Under the pieces are notes generated by a model, which had not been told where the DNA came from, ran no database searches, and saw nothing but the letters and a program-made list of their open reading frames with translations. Of a DNA stretch of 64,000 nt, positions 25,401-33,738 are shown piece by piece. The stretch is from JACPYM01 sp963699175 (GTDB lineage: Bacteria; Acidobacteriota; Blastocatellia; RBC074), in contig OY969418.1 of assembly GCA_963699175.1 (NCBI GenBank), positions 5,394,001-5,458,000 of the forward strand, read 5' to 3'. Made by a program: the position numbers and the translations under genes. Every line of letters starts with the position of its first letter. Position 1 is the stretch's first letter.

Positions 25401-26180
25401 CGCGTCGTTGCGGTGTTGATAGAACATCCTGCCGTGAAAATCATTGCTGCCAGACTTAGTGACCATCTTGACCTGGGCCATACCGCGTCCGGAATCTGAG
25501 CCGACGGTTCCGGTTGTCACACTGAATTCGCTCACGGAATCGAGCGAAGGCGCGCTCAGGGCAAAGAACGAATCCGTCTTGACGAAATTGTCCATCGCGT
25601 TGATGCCGTCCTGGGTCACATTGGTCGCGCTCCCCCGGAGTCCGCCGACTGATGCCGTGCGAGTATCCGTTCCTGTCACAGCGATTCCGGCTTGCAACCG
25701 TGCCAAGTCAACGGGGTTCCGTCCTAACAATGGCAGATCTCTGACCTGCTTAGTACTAATAACGTTGGTCAGCGTAGGATTAGTGGTGTTAATTACCTCT
25801 TGTGCCTCGCCAGTGATGACAACAGCTTCGCTGACCTGTCCGATCTCAAGCGCCACCGCAATCTTTGCCGGGATGCCGACCTCGACAACAATATCCTGAA
25901 CTTGAGCACGCTTAAAGCCGCTAGCTTCGATGGTAACGATAAATTGACCGAGCGGAACTGACGGGAACGTGAACGCCCCTTGCGCATCGGTGTTAGCGCC
26001 GAATTCTTCGCCTGTAGCGACGTGTTTGGCGGTGACCTTCGCGCCCGCCAGCGATGCGCCACTAGCGTCGTTGACCAGGCCGCTCAATGTGCCGCGATTT
26101 TGTGCGAATGCAGGCAAGCTGATCAAGCACAAGATCAGCAATGCCAATGTTCTTTGGATAGAAAAAAGCCGATTCTTCAC
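22419..26180 (-). CDS. Oar-like TonB-dependent receptor 1
   Basis: 1253 residues starting at a GTG with GAGGAGG upstream. A signal peptide (hydrophobic ALLILCLISLPAFA, cut near residue 26) is followed by a carboxypeptidase-regulatory-like beta-sandwich (about 28-110; RGTLSGLVNDASGASLAGAKV), a plug domain (about 125-230; LPLLGRNPVDLARL, GLRGSATNVTQDGINAMDN) and a long outer-membrane barrel that ends in a C-terminal aromatic (ILAINF). This architecture is typical of the expanded acidobacterial Oar family; substrates are usually unknown, often proposed to be oligosaccharides or peptides. No dedicated TonB box is obvious. No enzyme genes flank it. Confidence 0.9.
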   Translation of the reverse strand: MKNRLFSIQRTLALLILCLISLPAFAQNRGTLSGLVNDASGASLAGAKVTAKHVATGEEFGANTDAQGAFTFPSVPLGQFIVTIEASGFKRAQVQDIVVEVGIPAKIAVALEIGQVSEAVVITGEAQEVINTTNPTLTNVISTKQVRDLPLLGRNPVDLARLQAGIAVTGTDTRTASVGGLRGSATNVTQDGINAMDNFVKTDSFFALSAPSLDSVSEFSVTTGTVGSDSGRGMAQVKMVTKSGSNDFHGRMFYQHRNDALNANTFFNNAAGTPKALLRQHFFGFNVGGPIWLPKKAFGPAAYDGRNKSFWFFSYEGFRENFQASRNRTVLTPEARQGIFRYTGSNGQVQSVNLLNIGTFKTLNPVTGAQLNAMPAFNNTQVGDGLNTAGYRYNVLGSDPSNKYVGRYDQQLLENSRIGSHKLEFVYNRTNTILTPDTFNSIEAPFPGGINAYQFSARTLTTAAIQSTFGSHMTNEVRVGHQRAPVQFLREDGLPLNIPFFITLNSVTNFDNQQMGQGRNTLVYQYIDNFSLTSGTHTFRMGADIQSVTALTFNDAGVIQTITMNSNSANGNGILAASFPNLPTGATGTAIVTRAQSVYADLVGLLGSTTKSFNVTSPTSGFVPGATRTRDFKQRQTSLYFQDQWRMKRNFTLNYGVRWEFQGVPYETHGVAIQPANGLAGLFGVSGLNNLFKPGTLGGQATTSLDFVNGKTGKKLYNNDWNNYAPFIGIAYSPSFEHGPLNWIFGKDGKSSIRAGYSISYLQDGFTVVSNALGTGTTNPGLIQSVANNTPVGVLTPAGIALPTPNFKIPITDAENLAINTANGLWTFDPNLRVPYVQQWSFGIEREIANSTAIEVRYVGNHAVKIFRAVDYNEVNIFENGFLNEFLNAQKNLAINGGASFAPGAAGTVALPTLSTLFAGLAAGSGFGSSTFISNLTNNNVGAMAFTLANSATYRANRASLAPNFFLANPNANFARALTNGSYSSFHSLQAEIRRRLTKGLQLQANYTFSKVLTDTDGNVQSTAENYHTLRNLAIDRHRASFDQTHRFITNFIYELPFGAGRRWLSSGFAPLRKAVEGWQVGGIVNVQTGPPIFITSGRSTFNQSTATIGAQFVGSSFNSFRDAAGIYKTAAGVFFFDPNLLNITTNAAGQLTGATLKPGLLAAPAPGTFGNFPRNSINGPKFSQVDFSLNKRTRFYEKADVEFKVNFINAFNHANFVFGSLNFDAANFGRINSTRGSGSTAREINFILAINF

Positions 26181-26952
26181 GACTGCCTCCTCGAAGGATA
26201 TAGCGCAGATTTAGAGGCCTACGCTGGTTGGTGTTTAGAGCGCGTTGAGATTGATTGAATTCAATGCGTCGTTCATTTGTAAAACAGTAAAGTCTGCTGG
26301 CGATGACGTTGATAGCGGCGCTTCCCAGGATGAGCAGTATCGCTACCATGCGGAAAGGTTAGGGTCGTCCCTAACAAGATCGTTTAGGAGCAGAATCTTT
26401 TGATCAATAGTTTTGGGTTTCGAATCCCGGCTTTGCGTATGATTGCATCCCGGTAATTTGGATGTAGCTGCGTGCCGACTACCTGAAATATTGGATTGCA
26501 CGCACGAATTCTGCATATCGGCAAATATTATTCCAGCTAAATGTAAAAACATTTTAGAGCAGCAAAGGGATTACATACTTAGATTTAGACTTCTAGATAA
26601 ATGGAGTAGCACGACTCCAATCGTTCAAAAAAATGAATTTCCGTGCAAATTTTCGGATTGACTAATAATTCAGCCCCAGGTCTACAACACAACCAACAGA
26701 TTTGTGAAGTAGGCTAAGGAAAAGGACAATATTGGCTGCCTCCCAGCCAGCGATTGTCATTCACCCTGGCAATCGCTTTATTGTAAATCTACTTTGCTGG
26801 CAAGGCTTAAACTGGCTTAGCAGAGGGGGAAGACCCTTACGGCATATTGCTTGCCACTACAATCTACGTCAAACATTTTTCAGACAATGTCGTTGTGCTG
26901 CTGAACTGTTCAGTGGCACGCGCAGTGGGCAAATAATTGTAGGAAAAGAAGT
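26181..26952. other. Long intergenic region
   Basis: 772 bases between the divergent receptor and DUF2934 genes. It must contain the receptor promoter. It includes an AT-rich stretch at about 26520-26660. Small frames here lack ribosome-binding sites and protein-like composition, so I support no gene. Confidence 0.5.
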
Positions 26953-27330
26953 ATGCCAACCAAATCAACCAAAAATGCCGGGCCGATGAAAGCGCCTAAA
27001 GACCAAGCGAGTGTGGTGAGCAAAATTAGTGTTGCAACACTTTCCCAAATGGAACTTCACAATCTGATTAGCAAACGCGCTTATGAAATCTTTCTACAGC
27101 ACGGCACGGATTGGGGAAGTGAGTTGGAGGATTGGCTGCTAGCCGAGCAAGAAATCACTGCGGCTCTCCAAGCCGCCACTCAAGCATTTATCCAAACTAC
27201 TATGGCGGAGCCAGTCCCCGTCAAACCCAAGCCCCGCAGGATTGCTACAGGTTCATCACCAGTCAAAGCTCCGGCAAAACGCAGTGGCACAACTACGCGC
27301 GCGCGTAAGAAGCCCGCGCCTGAAATTTAG
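26953..27330 (+). CDS. DUF2934 domain protein
   Basis: 125 residues. The central segment LHNLISKRAYEIFLQHGTDWGSELEDWLLAEQEI (about 34-67) fits the DUF2934 pattern (RAYE, G, DW, AE). The domain is short, widespread in acidobacteria, proteobacteria and others, and has no established role. The C-terminal third is basic and Pro/Lys/Arg-rich (RRIATGSSPVKAPAKRS), likely disordered and possibly DNA-binding. Confidence 0.8.
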   Translation: MPTKSTKNAGPMKAPKDQASVVSKISVATLSQMELHNLISKRAYEIFLQHGTDWGSELEDWLLAEQEITAALQAATQAFIQTTMAEPVPVKPKPRRIATGSSPVKAPAKRSGTTTRARKKPAPEI

Positions 27331-27520
27331 GCTGCCGGTCAGAATTCAGAGCAGTAAAACAATCAACGACCGCCTGATTCATAACAGCCAATTGACGCAA
27401 AGCTCACGCTGAACTGAGACGGTTTTGACCGAGGTCTAAAGTCGGCGTGCTAGCTTGGGCGTATTGGCATTCGCCTACCCTCAGACAGTTCGAGCAGGCA
27501 GGCTTTAGAAGGAGGGAGTA

Positions 27521-28339
27521 ATGAAGCAAGGGTTCACGAGCTTGCTCGTGCTGGGATTTGTGTGCGTACTGCTAGGCAGTATTCAAGTGCTGGCTACTAA
27601 TACAGAGGATTGTCCGAAGGAAGCTGGCATCTGGCTTAGCCGCAGTGCCGCCAATGCTTGCGCTGGGAAATGCCAGCAGAGGTTAACGGAAAGTCTGCGC
27701 CGCATCACCGGCTTGCCACAACTGCGCTTCGCCAAAAGTGGCGCGCTCGAAGTGGGCGAGCGATCCAACTTCATTGGCGGCTCGGCTACCGCGCGCGCAA
27801 TGCTCTTTCGTGCGCTCGACAATGGCGCTGTTTTCGTGATCGAAGATCATTCCGGCTCGGTCGAAGTCAACTTCGGACAACTGGATGAAGGGTTAATTTA
27901 TGAAGATTGCCGCAGCATGCAGCGACTGCTGATTTGGCGCATCAGGCTTGATTTTGCTGACTTCAAGCGCGTGGATGCACCGCGTCAGGTGCAGGTGGCT
28001 TTCGACGAAGGTTTCGCCTGTCTGCATGAGCTTTTGCATGGCTTGGGCTATCAAGACTCAATCCAGCCTAATGAAGTCGGTGAGGTGGAAGAGTTGCTCA
28101 ATCAGGTGCGCGCAGAGTTGGACTTGCCATTACGCGCGCAATATCGCGGCGAGACTGTGCAAATTTATCAGCGAGTGTTTTATGTGCGCCTGCAATTTAA
28201 GGATGCTCCACCTGTAGCACCAGTAACCGGCAAAGGCGCAAAAGCGCGTTTATATCAGCTCCGCTTTTTGCCTGAGATTGGTTCCGCCATCCAACTAGCC
28301 GAGAAGCAAACCACTGCGCACGCTTATTGGCGACGCTAA
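27521..28339 (+). CDS. Secreted protein with metzincin-like HExxH motif
   Basis: 272 residues, start behind GAAGGAGGG. A signal peptide (residues 1-25, LLVLGFVCVLLGSIQVLA) is followed by a domain with four Cys between 31 and 51 that could form disulfides. HELLHGLGYQD at 169-179 fits HExxHxxGxxD, a zinc site of the metzincin type with Asp as third ligand. A family match is not recognised, and no Met-turn is obvious. It may be a secreted metallopeptidase, or a pseudo-enzyme. Its neighbours give no clue. Confidence 0.6.
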   Translation: MKQGFTSLLVLGFVCVLLGSIQVLATNTEDCPKEAGIWLSRSAANACAGKCQQRLTESLRRITGLPQLRFAKSGALEVGERSNFIGGSATARAMLFRALDNGAVFVIEDHSGSVEVNFGQLDEGLIYEDCRSMQRLLIWRIRLDFADFKRVDAPRQVQVAFDEGFACLHELLHGLGYQDSIQPNEVGEVEELLNQVRAELDLPLRAQYRGETVQIYQRVFYVRLQFKDAPPVAPVTGKGAKARLYQLRFLPEIGSAIQLAEKQTTAHAYWRR

Positions 28340-28571
28340 AACGACAAACAACGAAAAGCCTGCAAAGCGGCGCAACCCAGCAAGAAATGTGCCCGCTTTG
28401 TATCTGGGCCTCAGCCATCTTTCTTTCTTTAGCCTTCCCTAGACAAGCACACGACGCTCAGGCACTATGTGCGCGCATTTCCCGCAATTCGATCCGCAAC
28501 CACAAAGACAAATTTCGTCGTTCGCTTGGCACGGATAAGCGTGTAGACAAGCAGTGCCTGATAAATTGCCG

Positions 28572-29933
28572 ATGAGCACCCAACACGATCCCTATCAACT
28601 AAATCCTGAAGCGGTGGCTGAGCCGCCACAAACATTGTTTAGCTCGCTCAAGCGCATTGGGCCGGGCATAATTCTGGCCGCCTCGATTGTCGGCTCCGGC
28701 GAGTTGATCGCTACGACCACGCTGGGCGCAGAGGTCGGTTATGCCGCGCTCTGGGTGATTGTATTGAGCTGTCTTATCAAACCCATTGTGCAGGCCGAAA
28801 TGGGGCGCTACATCATTGCGAGTGGCGAGACCGGCTTGGCCAGTTTCAATCACGTGCCGGGGCCGCGCGCCAAAGTGAATTGGATCGTCTGGGCGTGGGG
28901 CGTGATGGTGCTCATCACGATGATGCAAGTCGGCGCGATGTTCGGCGGTGTGTCGCAGGTAATGAACCTGTTGATTCCGGCCATTTCGGTCAAAATATGG
29001 GTGCTGATTTTTGCTGGCATCACGCTGGCCTTGCTGCTTGGCGGCGGGTACGACCGCATCGAGCGGCTGGCGATGGTGAAGGTTGGATTGTTCACGATGC
29101 TGACACTGCTGTCGGCGCTGCTGTTGATGCGGATGCCGCAATACTTCTCGTGGTCGGAGCTGTTGCGGGGCTTTGAATTCAAAATGCCTGGCAAAGGTTT
29201 GACGACCGCTGTCGCCGTCTTCGGCATCACAGGTGTCGGCGCGAGCGAGCTGTTTATGTATCCATACTGGTGCGTCGAGAAAGGCTACGCGCGCTTTGCC
29301 GGACGACGCGACGGTACGCCGGAATGGAACAAACGGGCGCGCGGCTGGATTCGCGTGATGCACGTAGACATTCTGGCTTCAATGGTGATCTACACCGTGG
29401 CCACGCTCGCGTTTTACTTGCTCGGCGCGGGCATTCTGCACGGGATGGGCAAAGTGCCTTCCAGTGGCGATATGATCCCGGTGCTCTCAAACATTTACAC
29501 GCAGACGCTGGGCGGCTGGTCCTTGTGGCTCTTCTATGCGGGCGCGATTGTGACGTTGTACGGGACGATCTTTGCTTCGGTGGCGGCGCAATCGCGGATG
29601 TACGCCGATATGGTGCGATTGATGGGCGGCTTTGCCAGCGACGATTACGCGGCGCGGGTACGCTATCGCAATTGGTTTATCGTGTTGTTGACGGCGATTC
29701 CGGTCTGCCTCTTTCTCTTTTTTGTCTCGCCCGTCTGGATGGTCAAAGTCGGCGGTATCGCGCAAGCGGCGATGCTGCCCGTAATCGGGCTTGGCACACT
29801 CTATCTGCGTCATCGCCGATTGCCGAATGAGATCGCTCCCGCCCGCTGGGTAACGCTAACTTTGTGGTTAGCGACCGCAATCATCGTTTTGCTGATGGGC
29901 TTTTCCGTGGTCGAGGCATTGAAACAGTTATGA
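28572..29933 (+). CDS. Divergent Nramp-family transporter
   Basis: 453 residues from the ATG at 28572 (MSTQHDPYQLN); an upstream GTG in frame is an alternative. About 11 transmembrane segments. The Nramp fold is suggested by KRIGPGIILAASIVGSGELIATT near residue 30 and by a TM6-like VFGITGVGASELFMYPYW. In canonical Nramp metal transporters TM1 carries DPGN and TM6 an A-x-M motif that bind the metal; here TM1 reads SIVGSGE and TM6 GASELFM. The substrate is therefore probably not the usual Mn/Fe. Its stop overlaps the SDR gene by ATGA, so a sugar or organic acid route is possible (inference). Confidence 0.75.
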   Translation: MSTQHDPYQLNPEAVAEPPQTLFSSLKRIGPGIILAASIVGSGELIATTTLGAEVGYAALWVIVLSCLIKPIVQAEMGRYIIASGETGLASFNHVPGPRAKVNWIVWAWGVMVLITMMQVGAMFGGVSQVMNLLIPAISVKIWVLIFAGITLALLLGGGYDRIERLAMVKVGLFTMLTLLSALLLMRMPQYFSWSELLRGFEFKMPGKGLTTAVAVFGITGVGASELFMYPYWCVEKGYARFAGRRDGTPEWNKRARGWIRVMHVDILASMVIYTVATLAFYLLGAGILHGMGKVPSSGDMIPVLSNIYTQTLGGWSLWLFYAGAIVTLYGTIFASVAAQSRMYADMVRLMGGFASDDYAARVRYRNWFIVLLTAIPVCLFLFFVSPVWMVKVGGIAQAAMLPVIGLGTLYLRHRRLPNEIAPARWVTLTLWLATAIIVLLMGFSVVEALKQL

Positions 29934-30769
29934 GCAACGAGCGCCGCCGCCCGTTAGACAGCGAATTTCAAATGCCCAGCTTCCGGCTGGATGACCGCGT
30001 TGCATTGGTGACCGGTGGCAGCCGAGGTTTAGGCTTAGGTATCGCGCTCGCGCTTGCGCACGCAGGCGCAGACATCGCCATTGCTGCGCGCACCGAAGCC
30101 GAACTTCACACAGCCGCCAAGTTGTTACGCGCTACAGGCCGCAATGTTCTTACGCTGCCAACTGATGTCAGCCAGGTCGAACAAGTGCGTGCAATGGTGC
30201 AACAGGCGCACACGCATTTCGGGCGTCTCGATATTCTGGTCAATGCCGCCGGGATCAACATTCGCCAGCCTTTCGACAGCTTCACCGAGAGCGATTGGGA
30301 GCGCCTGATGAATATCAATCTCAAAGGCGCGTTTTTTGCCACGCAGGAGGCCGCGCGTGTAATGCGTGCGCAAGGCAAAATCCCAGGCCAAAGCCGGAGC
30401 ATTGGAAAGATCATCAATGTCGGTTCAATCGTTTTTGAGATAGCTATCCCCAACATTGCACTTTACGCTGTCAGTAAAGGTGGCATGCGTGCGCTGACGC
30501 ACTCGCTGTCCTTAGAGCTGGCGCAAGACCGCATCAACGTCAACGCAATTGCACCGGGCCGATTTTGGACTTCGATGACCGATGGCTTCTTTTCCGTGCC
30601 CGAACTGTATGAGAGTGCGGTCAGCGTGATTCCGCTGGGCCGTCCTGGTGTGGCAACTGATTTGGCAGGCGTGGCGGTGTTGCTGGCTTCGGAGGCAAGT
30701 GATTACATCACAGGACAGACGATTTTTGTGGATGGTGGATGGTTGGTTAATGGCGGCGTGAAAGCTTGA
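29930..30769 (+). CDS. Short-chain dehydrogenase/reductase
   Basis: 279 residues from the ATG at 29930, overlapping the transporter by four bases. Classical SDR: cofactor loop TGGSRGLGLG (28-37), NAAG (105-108), catalytic S166 and Y179-x-x-x-K183, then an NAIAPG block (about 203-208) and the C-terminal YITGQTIFVDGGW. The pattern resembles gluconate-5-dehydrogenase/KduD-like enzymes, which oxidise sugar acids with NAD(P). The coupling with a transporter lacking metal-binding motifs suggests a shared organic substrate. Substrate cannot be fixed from sequence. Confidence 0.88.
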   Translation: MSNERRRPLDSEFQMPSFRLDDRVALVTGGSRGLGLGIALALAHAGADIAIAARTEAELHTAAKLLRATGRNVLTLPTDVSQVEQVRAMVQQAHTHFGRLDILVNAAGINIRQPFDSFTESDWERLMNINLKGAFFATQEAARVMRAQGKIPGQSRSIGKIINVGSIVFEIAIPNIALYAVSKGGMRALTHSLSLELAQDRINVNAIAPGRFWTSMTDGFFSVPELYESAVSVIPLGRPGVATDLAGVAVLLASEASDYITGQTIFVDGGWLVNGGVKA

Positions 30770-30836
30770 AAGACATTGAGCAGAAGCTGTACTTTTTGTT
30801 CGGCAAAGCGGATTTGAAATTTCGTAGAAGCAGAAC

Positions 30837-31739
30837 ATGGCTGAAAACACTGCAGCAACCAATTCCTCTACAGCCGCTCCACCGAAAGAGCGTGGCTGGC
30901 GTTTTTACGTCAAAGGCACGTGGCTATTTCTGAAAAAGATGTGGCCCGCCATCTGGGATTTGACCGCAAGCGAAACCTACGTGCACGCCTCATCCATTGC
31001 GTTCAGCGTGTTGATGTCGTTCTTCTCGTTTATGGTGCTGATCGGCAGCTTTTTGGTCAACGTGTTGAACTGGCAACAAGGCTACGAGACCTGTTACCGA
31101 TTGATGATGGCGCTGGTGCCAGCGGAATCGCGGATGTTGTTTGAGAGTCTGGACAAAGTAACGCGTGGGCCGGGCGGCAAAGCTACGCTGGTTTCGTTTG
31201 CGCTGCTGCTCTTTTCCAGCTCAGGCATCTTTCAACCATTGGAACTAGCGCTCAATCGTTCGTGGAAATTCCCGGAGCGCAATGTGGCGAAGCAATACGC
31301 GCTCTATCTGCCGCTGGTGGTCGTGTGCGGGCTGATTATCCTCGGTGCTGTGGCGGTGGCGAGTCCGTGGGATTATCTGTTGGGTATGCTGCTAGGTGAT
31401 GCGCCGTTGCGCAAGCTGATCTTTGCTGTCATTGCGACCCTCGTCTCGATACCCTTTCTCGTGCTGATCTTTTTTGTGATCTACTACGTCGTGCCCAACG
31501 GCAAGGTGCATCCGGTGCAGGTCTTCTTTACCTCAGCGGCGACAGCGGTCTTGTGGTTGGTTGCGACGTTTCTCTTCCGCCTGTTTTTGCCCTTGCTCGA
31601 TTTCAAAGGCAGTTATCAATCCCTCGCTTCGATTATGGCGCTAGTAACGTGGATTTTTATCTCGTCGTTCATCCTAATTCTGGGCGCGAATTTGTCGGCG
31701 CGCGATGTGTTGCCGAAGAGTTGGACGCGCTCGACTTAA
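30837..31739 (+). CDS. YihY/BrkB-family membrane protein
   Basis: 300 residues, six hydrophobic segments. The family's features are present: an N-terminal amphipathic segment, SIAFSVLMSFFSFMVLIG (about 56-74), a Gly-rich loop RGPGGKATLV, SSSGIFQPLELALNRSW, and a C-terminal pair with VIYYVVPNGKVHPVQVF and LASIMALVTWIFISSFILILGA. The family is widespread and its transport role is unresolved. The 3' half of this gene (from 31323) is the left part of a tandem duplication that includes the VWA gene downstream. Confidence 0.85.
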   Translation: MAENTAATNSSTAAPPKERGWRFYVKGTWLFLKKMWPAIWDLTASETYVHASSIAFSVLMSFFSFMVLIGSFLVNVLNWQQGYETCYRLMMALVPAESRMLFESLDKVTRGPGGKATLVSFALLLFSSSGIFQPLELALNRSWKFPERNVAKQYALYLPLVVVCGLIILGAVAVASPWDYLLGMLLGDAPLRKLIFAVIATLVSIPFLVLIFFVIYYVVPNGKVHPVQVFFTSAATAVLWLVATFLFRLFLPLLDFKGSYQSLASIMALVTWIFISSFILILGANLSARDVLPKSWTRST

Positions 31740-31896
31740 AGCGAAAATATTCCAGCACTAAACGCTGCGCTGCGCTATAATGCCGCCCGCTTGCGGTTAC
31801 CCCTTCCGCTTGAACAATCCATTTCAAAACTTGTTTGACTGAGATGCCCAACAGGAGCGTGTCAGTGTCTGCGTTCATGCGCGGAAGGAGTATCCA

Positions 31897-33141
31897 ATGA
31901 GAAGTTTAGTCTTTTCCCACAGGCTGGCCTTGTCACTATTGCTTTGCGCAATAGTTTTGCAACTTGATTCCACTGTCACCGCGCAGTCGGGACGTAGTGC
32001 ACAGCCTCCAGCCACACGCCCTAGAGAAGTGTCGGAACCGCAGTCGCCTAGCCGCCAACAACCCCAGCAAAAACCTGAAGAGCCTGATGACAGCGGCACG
32101 ATCAAAATTGATACCAGCCTCGTTTCAATTCCTGTGACCGCGCTCAACCAGGAGGGGCGTTACATGCCGTTTCTACACAAGGAAGACTTTCGTCTCTTTG
32201 AAGACGGCGTTGAACAAGAAATCACCGATTTTTCGCCGGTCAAGTTGCCTCTGCACGTCGTACTGTTGCTCGACACCTCGCGCAGCACAGTCTTCAAGCT
32301 CGAAGACATCCAAGCCGCTGCGGCAGCCTTCGTCGAGCAATTGCGTCCGGATGACGAGGTGATGGTTGTATCATTCGACAGCAAAGTTTATGTGGACAGC
32401 GAATTCACCAATGACCGTGAGCGTTTGCGCCGCGCCATCTATCGCACGCGCACAGGCGGCGGGACGAAACTTTACGAAGCGGTTGATCTAGTTATCAGCG
32501 AGCGGCTGAATCGCATTGAAGGGCGTAAGGCCATCGTGCTCTTCACTGATGGTGTGGATACTGAGAGCAGAGGCGTCAGGGCACGCGACACAATTAAAGA
32601 GGTCGAGGAGTCAGAGGTGGCGGTCTTTCCGATTCGCTACAACACCAAAGAGCAGGGCAGGTGGGGTAATGGACGCAATCCAAACGGCCAGCCGCCGATC
32701 CCTAATATCCCCTGGCCACAGCCACAGCCGCGCAATGGGCGCCGTTGGCCTTTTGATCTATGGATCAATTATCAGTTCCCAGGCGCGCGCGGCACGCAAT
32801 GGCCACCACGTGGTGGCGGCGGCGGAAATGGTGAGTACGAAAAGGCGGCGGAATACCTGCAACAATTAGCAGATCGCAGCGGCGGACGGCTTTATAACGC
32901 GGACACGCTTCAAAATGTGGAGCAGGCTTTCTCGAAGATCGCTGAAGAATTGCGATACCAGTATGCGCTCAGCTACTACCCGACCAACACGGTGCAAGAC
33001 GGTTCGTATCGCCGTGTGCGAGTGCAGGCCAAACTCTCCAACGTCGTCGTGCGTGCCCGCGAAGGCTATCGCGCCAAAGGTAGTCCATCCGGCACCAACG
33101 TTGGAGACCAGGGAAATAATCGTCCGTCGTTCAGACGATAA
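31897..33141 (+). CDS. Secreted VWA-domain protein (acidobacterial type), copy 1
   Basis: 414 residues behind GGAAGGAG. Signal peptide 1-30 (ALSLLLCAIVLQL; cut after TAQ), a Pro/Gln-rich linker (35-65), then the segment IDTSLVSIPVTAL...GVEQEITDFSP that precedes the domain in this family, and a von Willebrand A domain with an intact MIDAS: DTSRS (126-130), a TGGGTKLYEA loop and FTDGVDT. A Pro/Arg/Trp-rich insertion lies at about 255-305. The C-terminal part ends in LRYQYALSYYPTN...REGYRA. Such proteins are exported metal-dependent adhesion or scaffold proteins; partners unknown. Its last residues are cut by a TAA where copy 2 reads CAA. Confidence 0.85.
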   Translation: MRSLVFSHRLALSLLLCAIVLQLDSTVTAQSGRSAQPPATRPREVSEPQSPSRQQPQQKPEEPDDSGTIKIDTSLVSIPVTALNQEGRYMPFLHKEDFRLFEDGVEQEITDFSPVKLPLHVVLLLDTSRSTVFKLEDIQAAAAAFVEQLRPDDEVMVVSFDSKVYVDSEFTNDRERLRRAIYRTRTGGGTKLYEAVDLVISERLNRIEGRKAIVLFTDGVDTESRGVRARDTIKEVEESEVAVFPIRYNTKEQGRWGNGRNPNGQPPIPNIPWPQPQPRNGRRWPFDLWINYQFPGARGTQWPPRGGGGGNGEYEKAAEYLQQLADRSGGRLYNADTLQNVEQAFSKIAEELRYQYALSYYPTNTVQDGSYRRVRVQAKLSNVVVRAREGYRAKGSPSGTNVGDQGNNRPSFRR

Positions 33142-33148
33142 CTGCTGA

Positions 33149-33571
33149 GTGGTGGTGTGCGGCCTGATTATTCTTGGTGCTGTCGCAGTGGCCAGTCCGT
33201 GGGATTATCTGTTGGGCAAGTTGCTAGGTGATGCGCCTTTGCGCAAGCCCATCTTTGCCGTCATTGCGTCTATCGTCTCGATACCTTTTCTCGTGCTGAT
33301 CTTTTTTGTGATCTACTACGTCGTGCCCAACGGCAAGGTGCATCCGGTGCAGGTTTTCTTTACCTCAACCGCGACGGCAGTCTTGTGGGTGGTTGCGACA
33401 TTCCTTTTCCGCCTGTTCTTACCGTTGCTCGATTTTCAAGGCAGTTATCAATCCCTCGCTTCGATTATGGCGCTGGTGACGTGGATTTTTATCTCGTCCT
33501 TCATTCTGATTCTGGGCGCGAATCTGTCAGCGCGCGACGTATTGCCGAAGAGTTGGACGCGCTCAGCTTGA
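33149..33571 (+). pseudogene. Truncated YihY/BrkB copy from tandem duplication
   Basis: 140 codons matching the C-terminal half of the YihY/BrkB protein at 30837-31739 (from VVCGLIILGAVAVASPWDYLLG to the end) with scattered substitutions. The N-terminal 160 residues are missing because the duplication started inside the gene. A GTG opens the frame but no ribosome-binding site is visible. The frame has stayed open, so a translated fragment cannot be excluded, but it would lack half of the membrane domain. Confidence 0.85.
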
Positions 33572-33738
33572 TTAGCCTGAAGCAAAAATATTCCAGCACC
33601 AGATGCCGCGCCAAGTTATAATGCTGCCCATGCGCGGTTACCCCTTTCCGCTTGAACAATCCGTTGCGAACCTTATTTGACTGAGATGCCCGACAAGAGC
33701 GTGTCAGTGTGTGCGTTCATGCGCGGAAGGAGTACCAA

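Noticed and set aside
26732..26989. 85-residue frame upstream of DUF2934.
   Set aside because: Overlaps the DUF2934 start in another frame and lacks a start signal.
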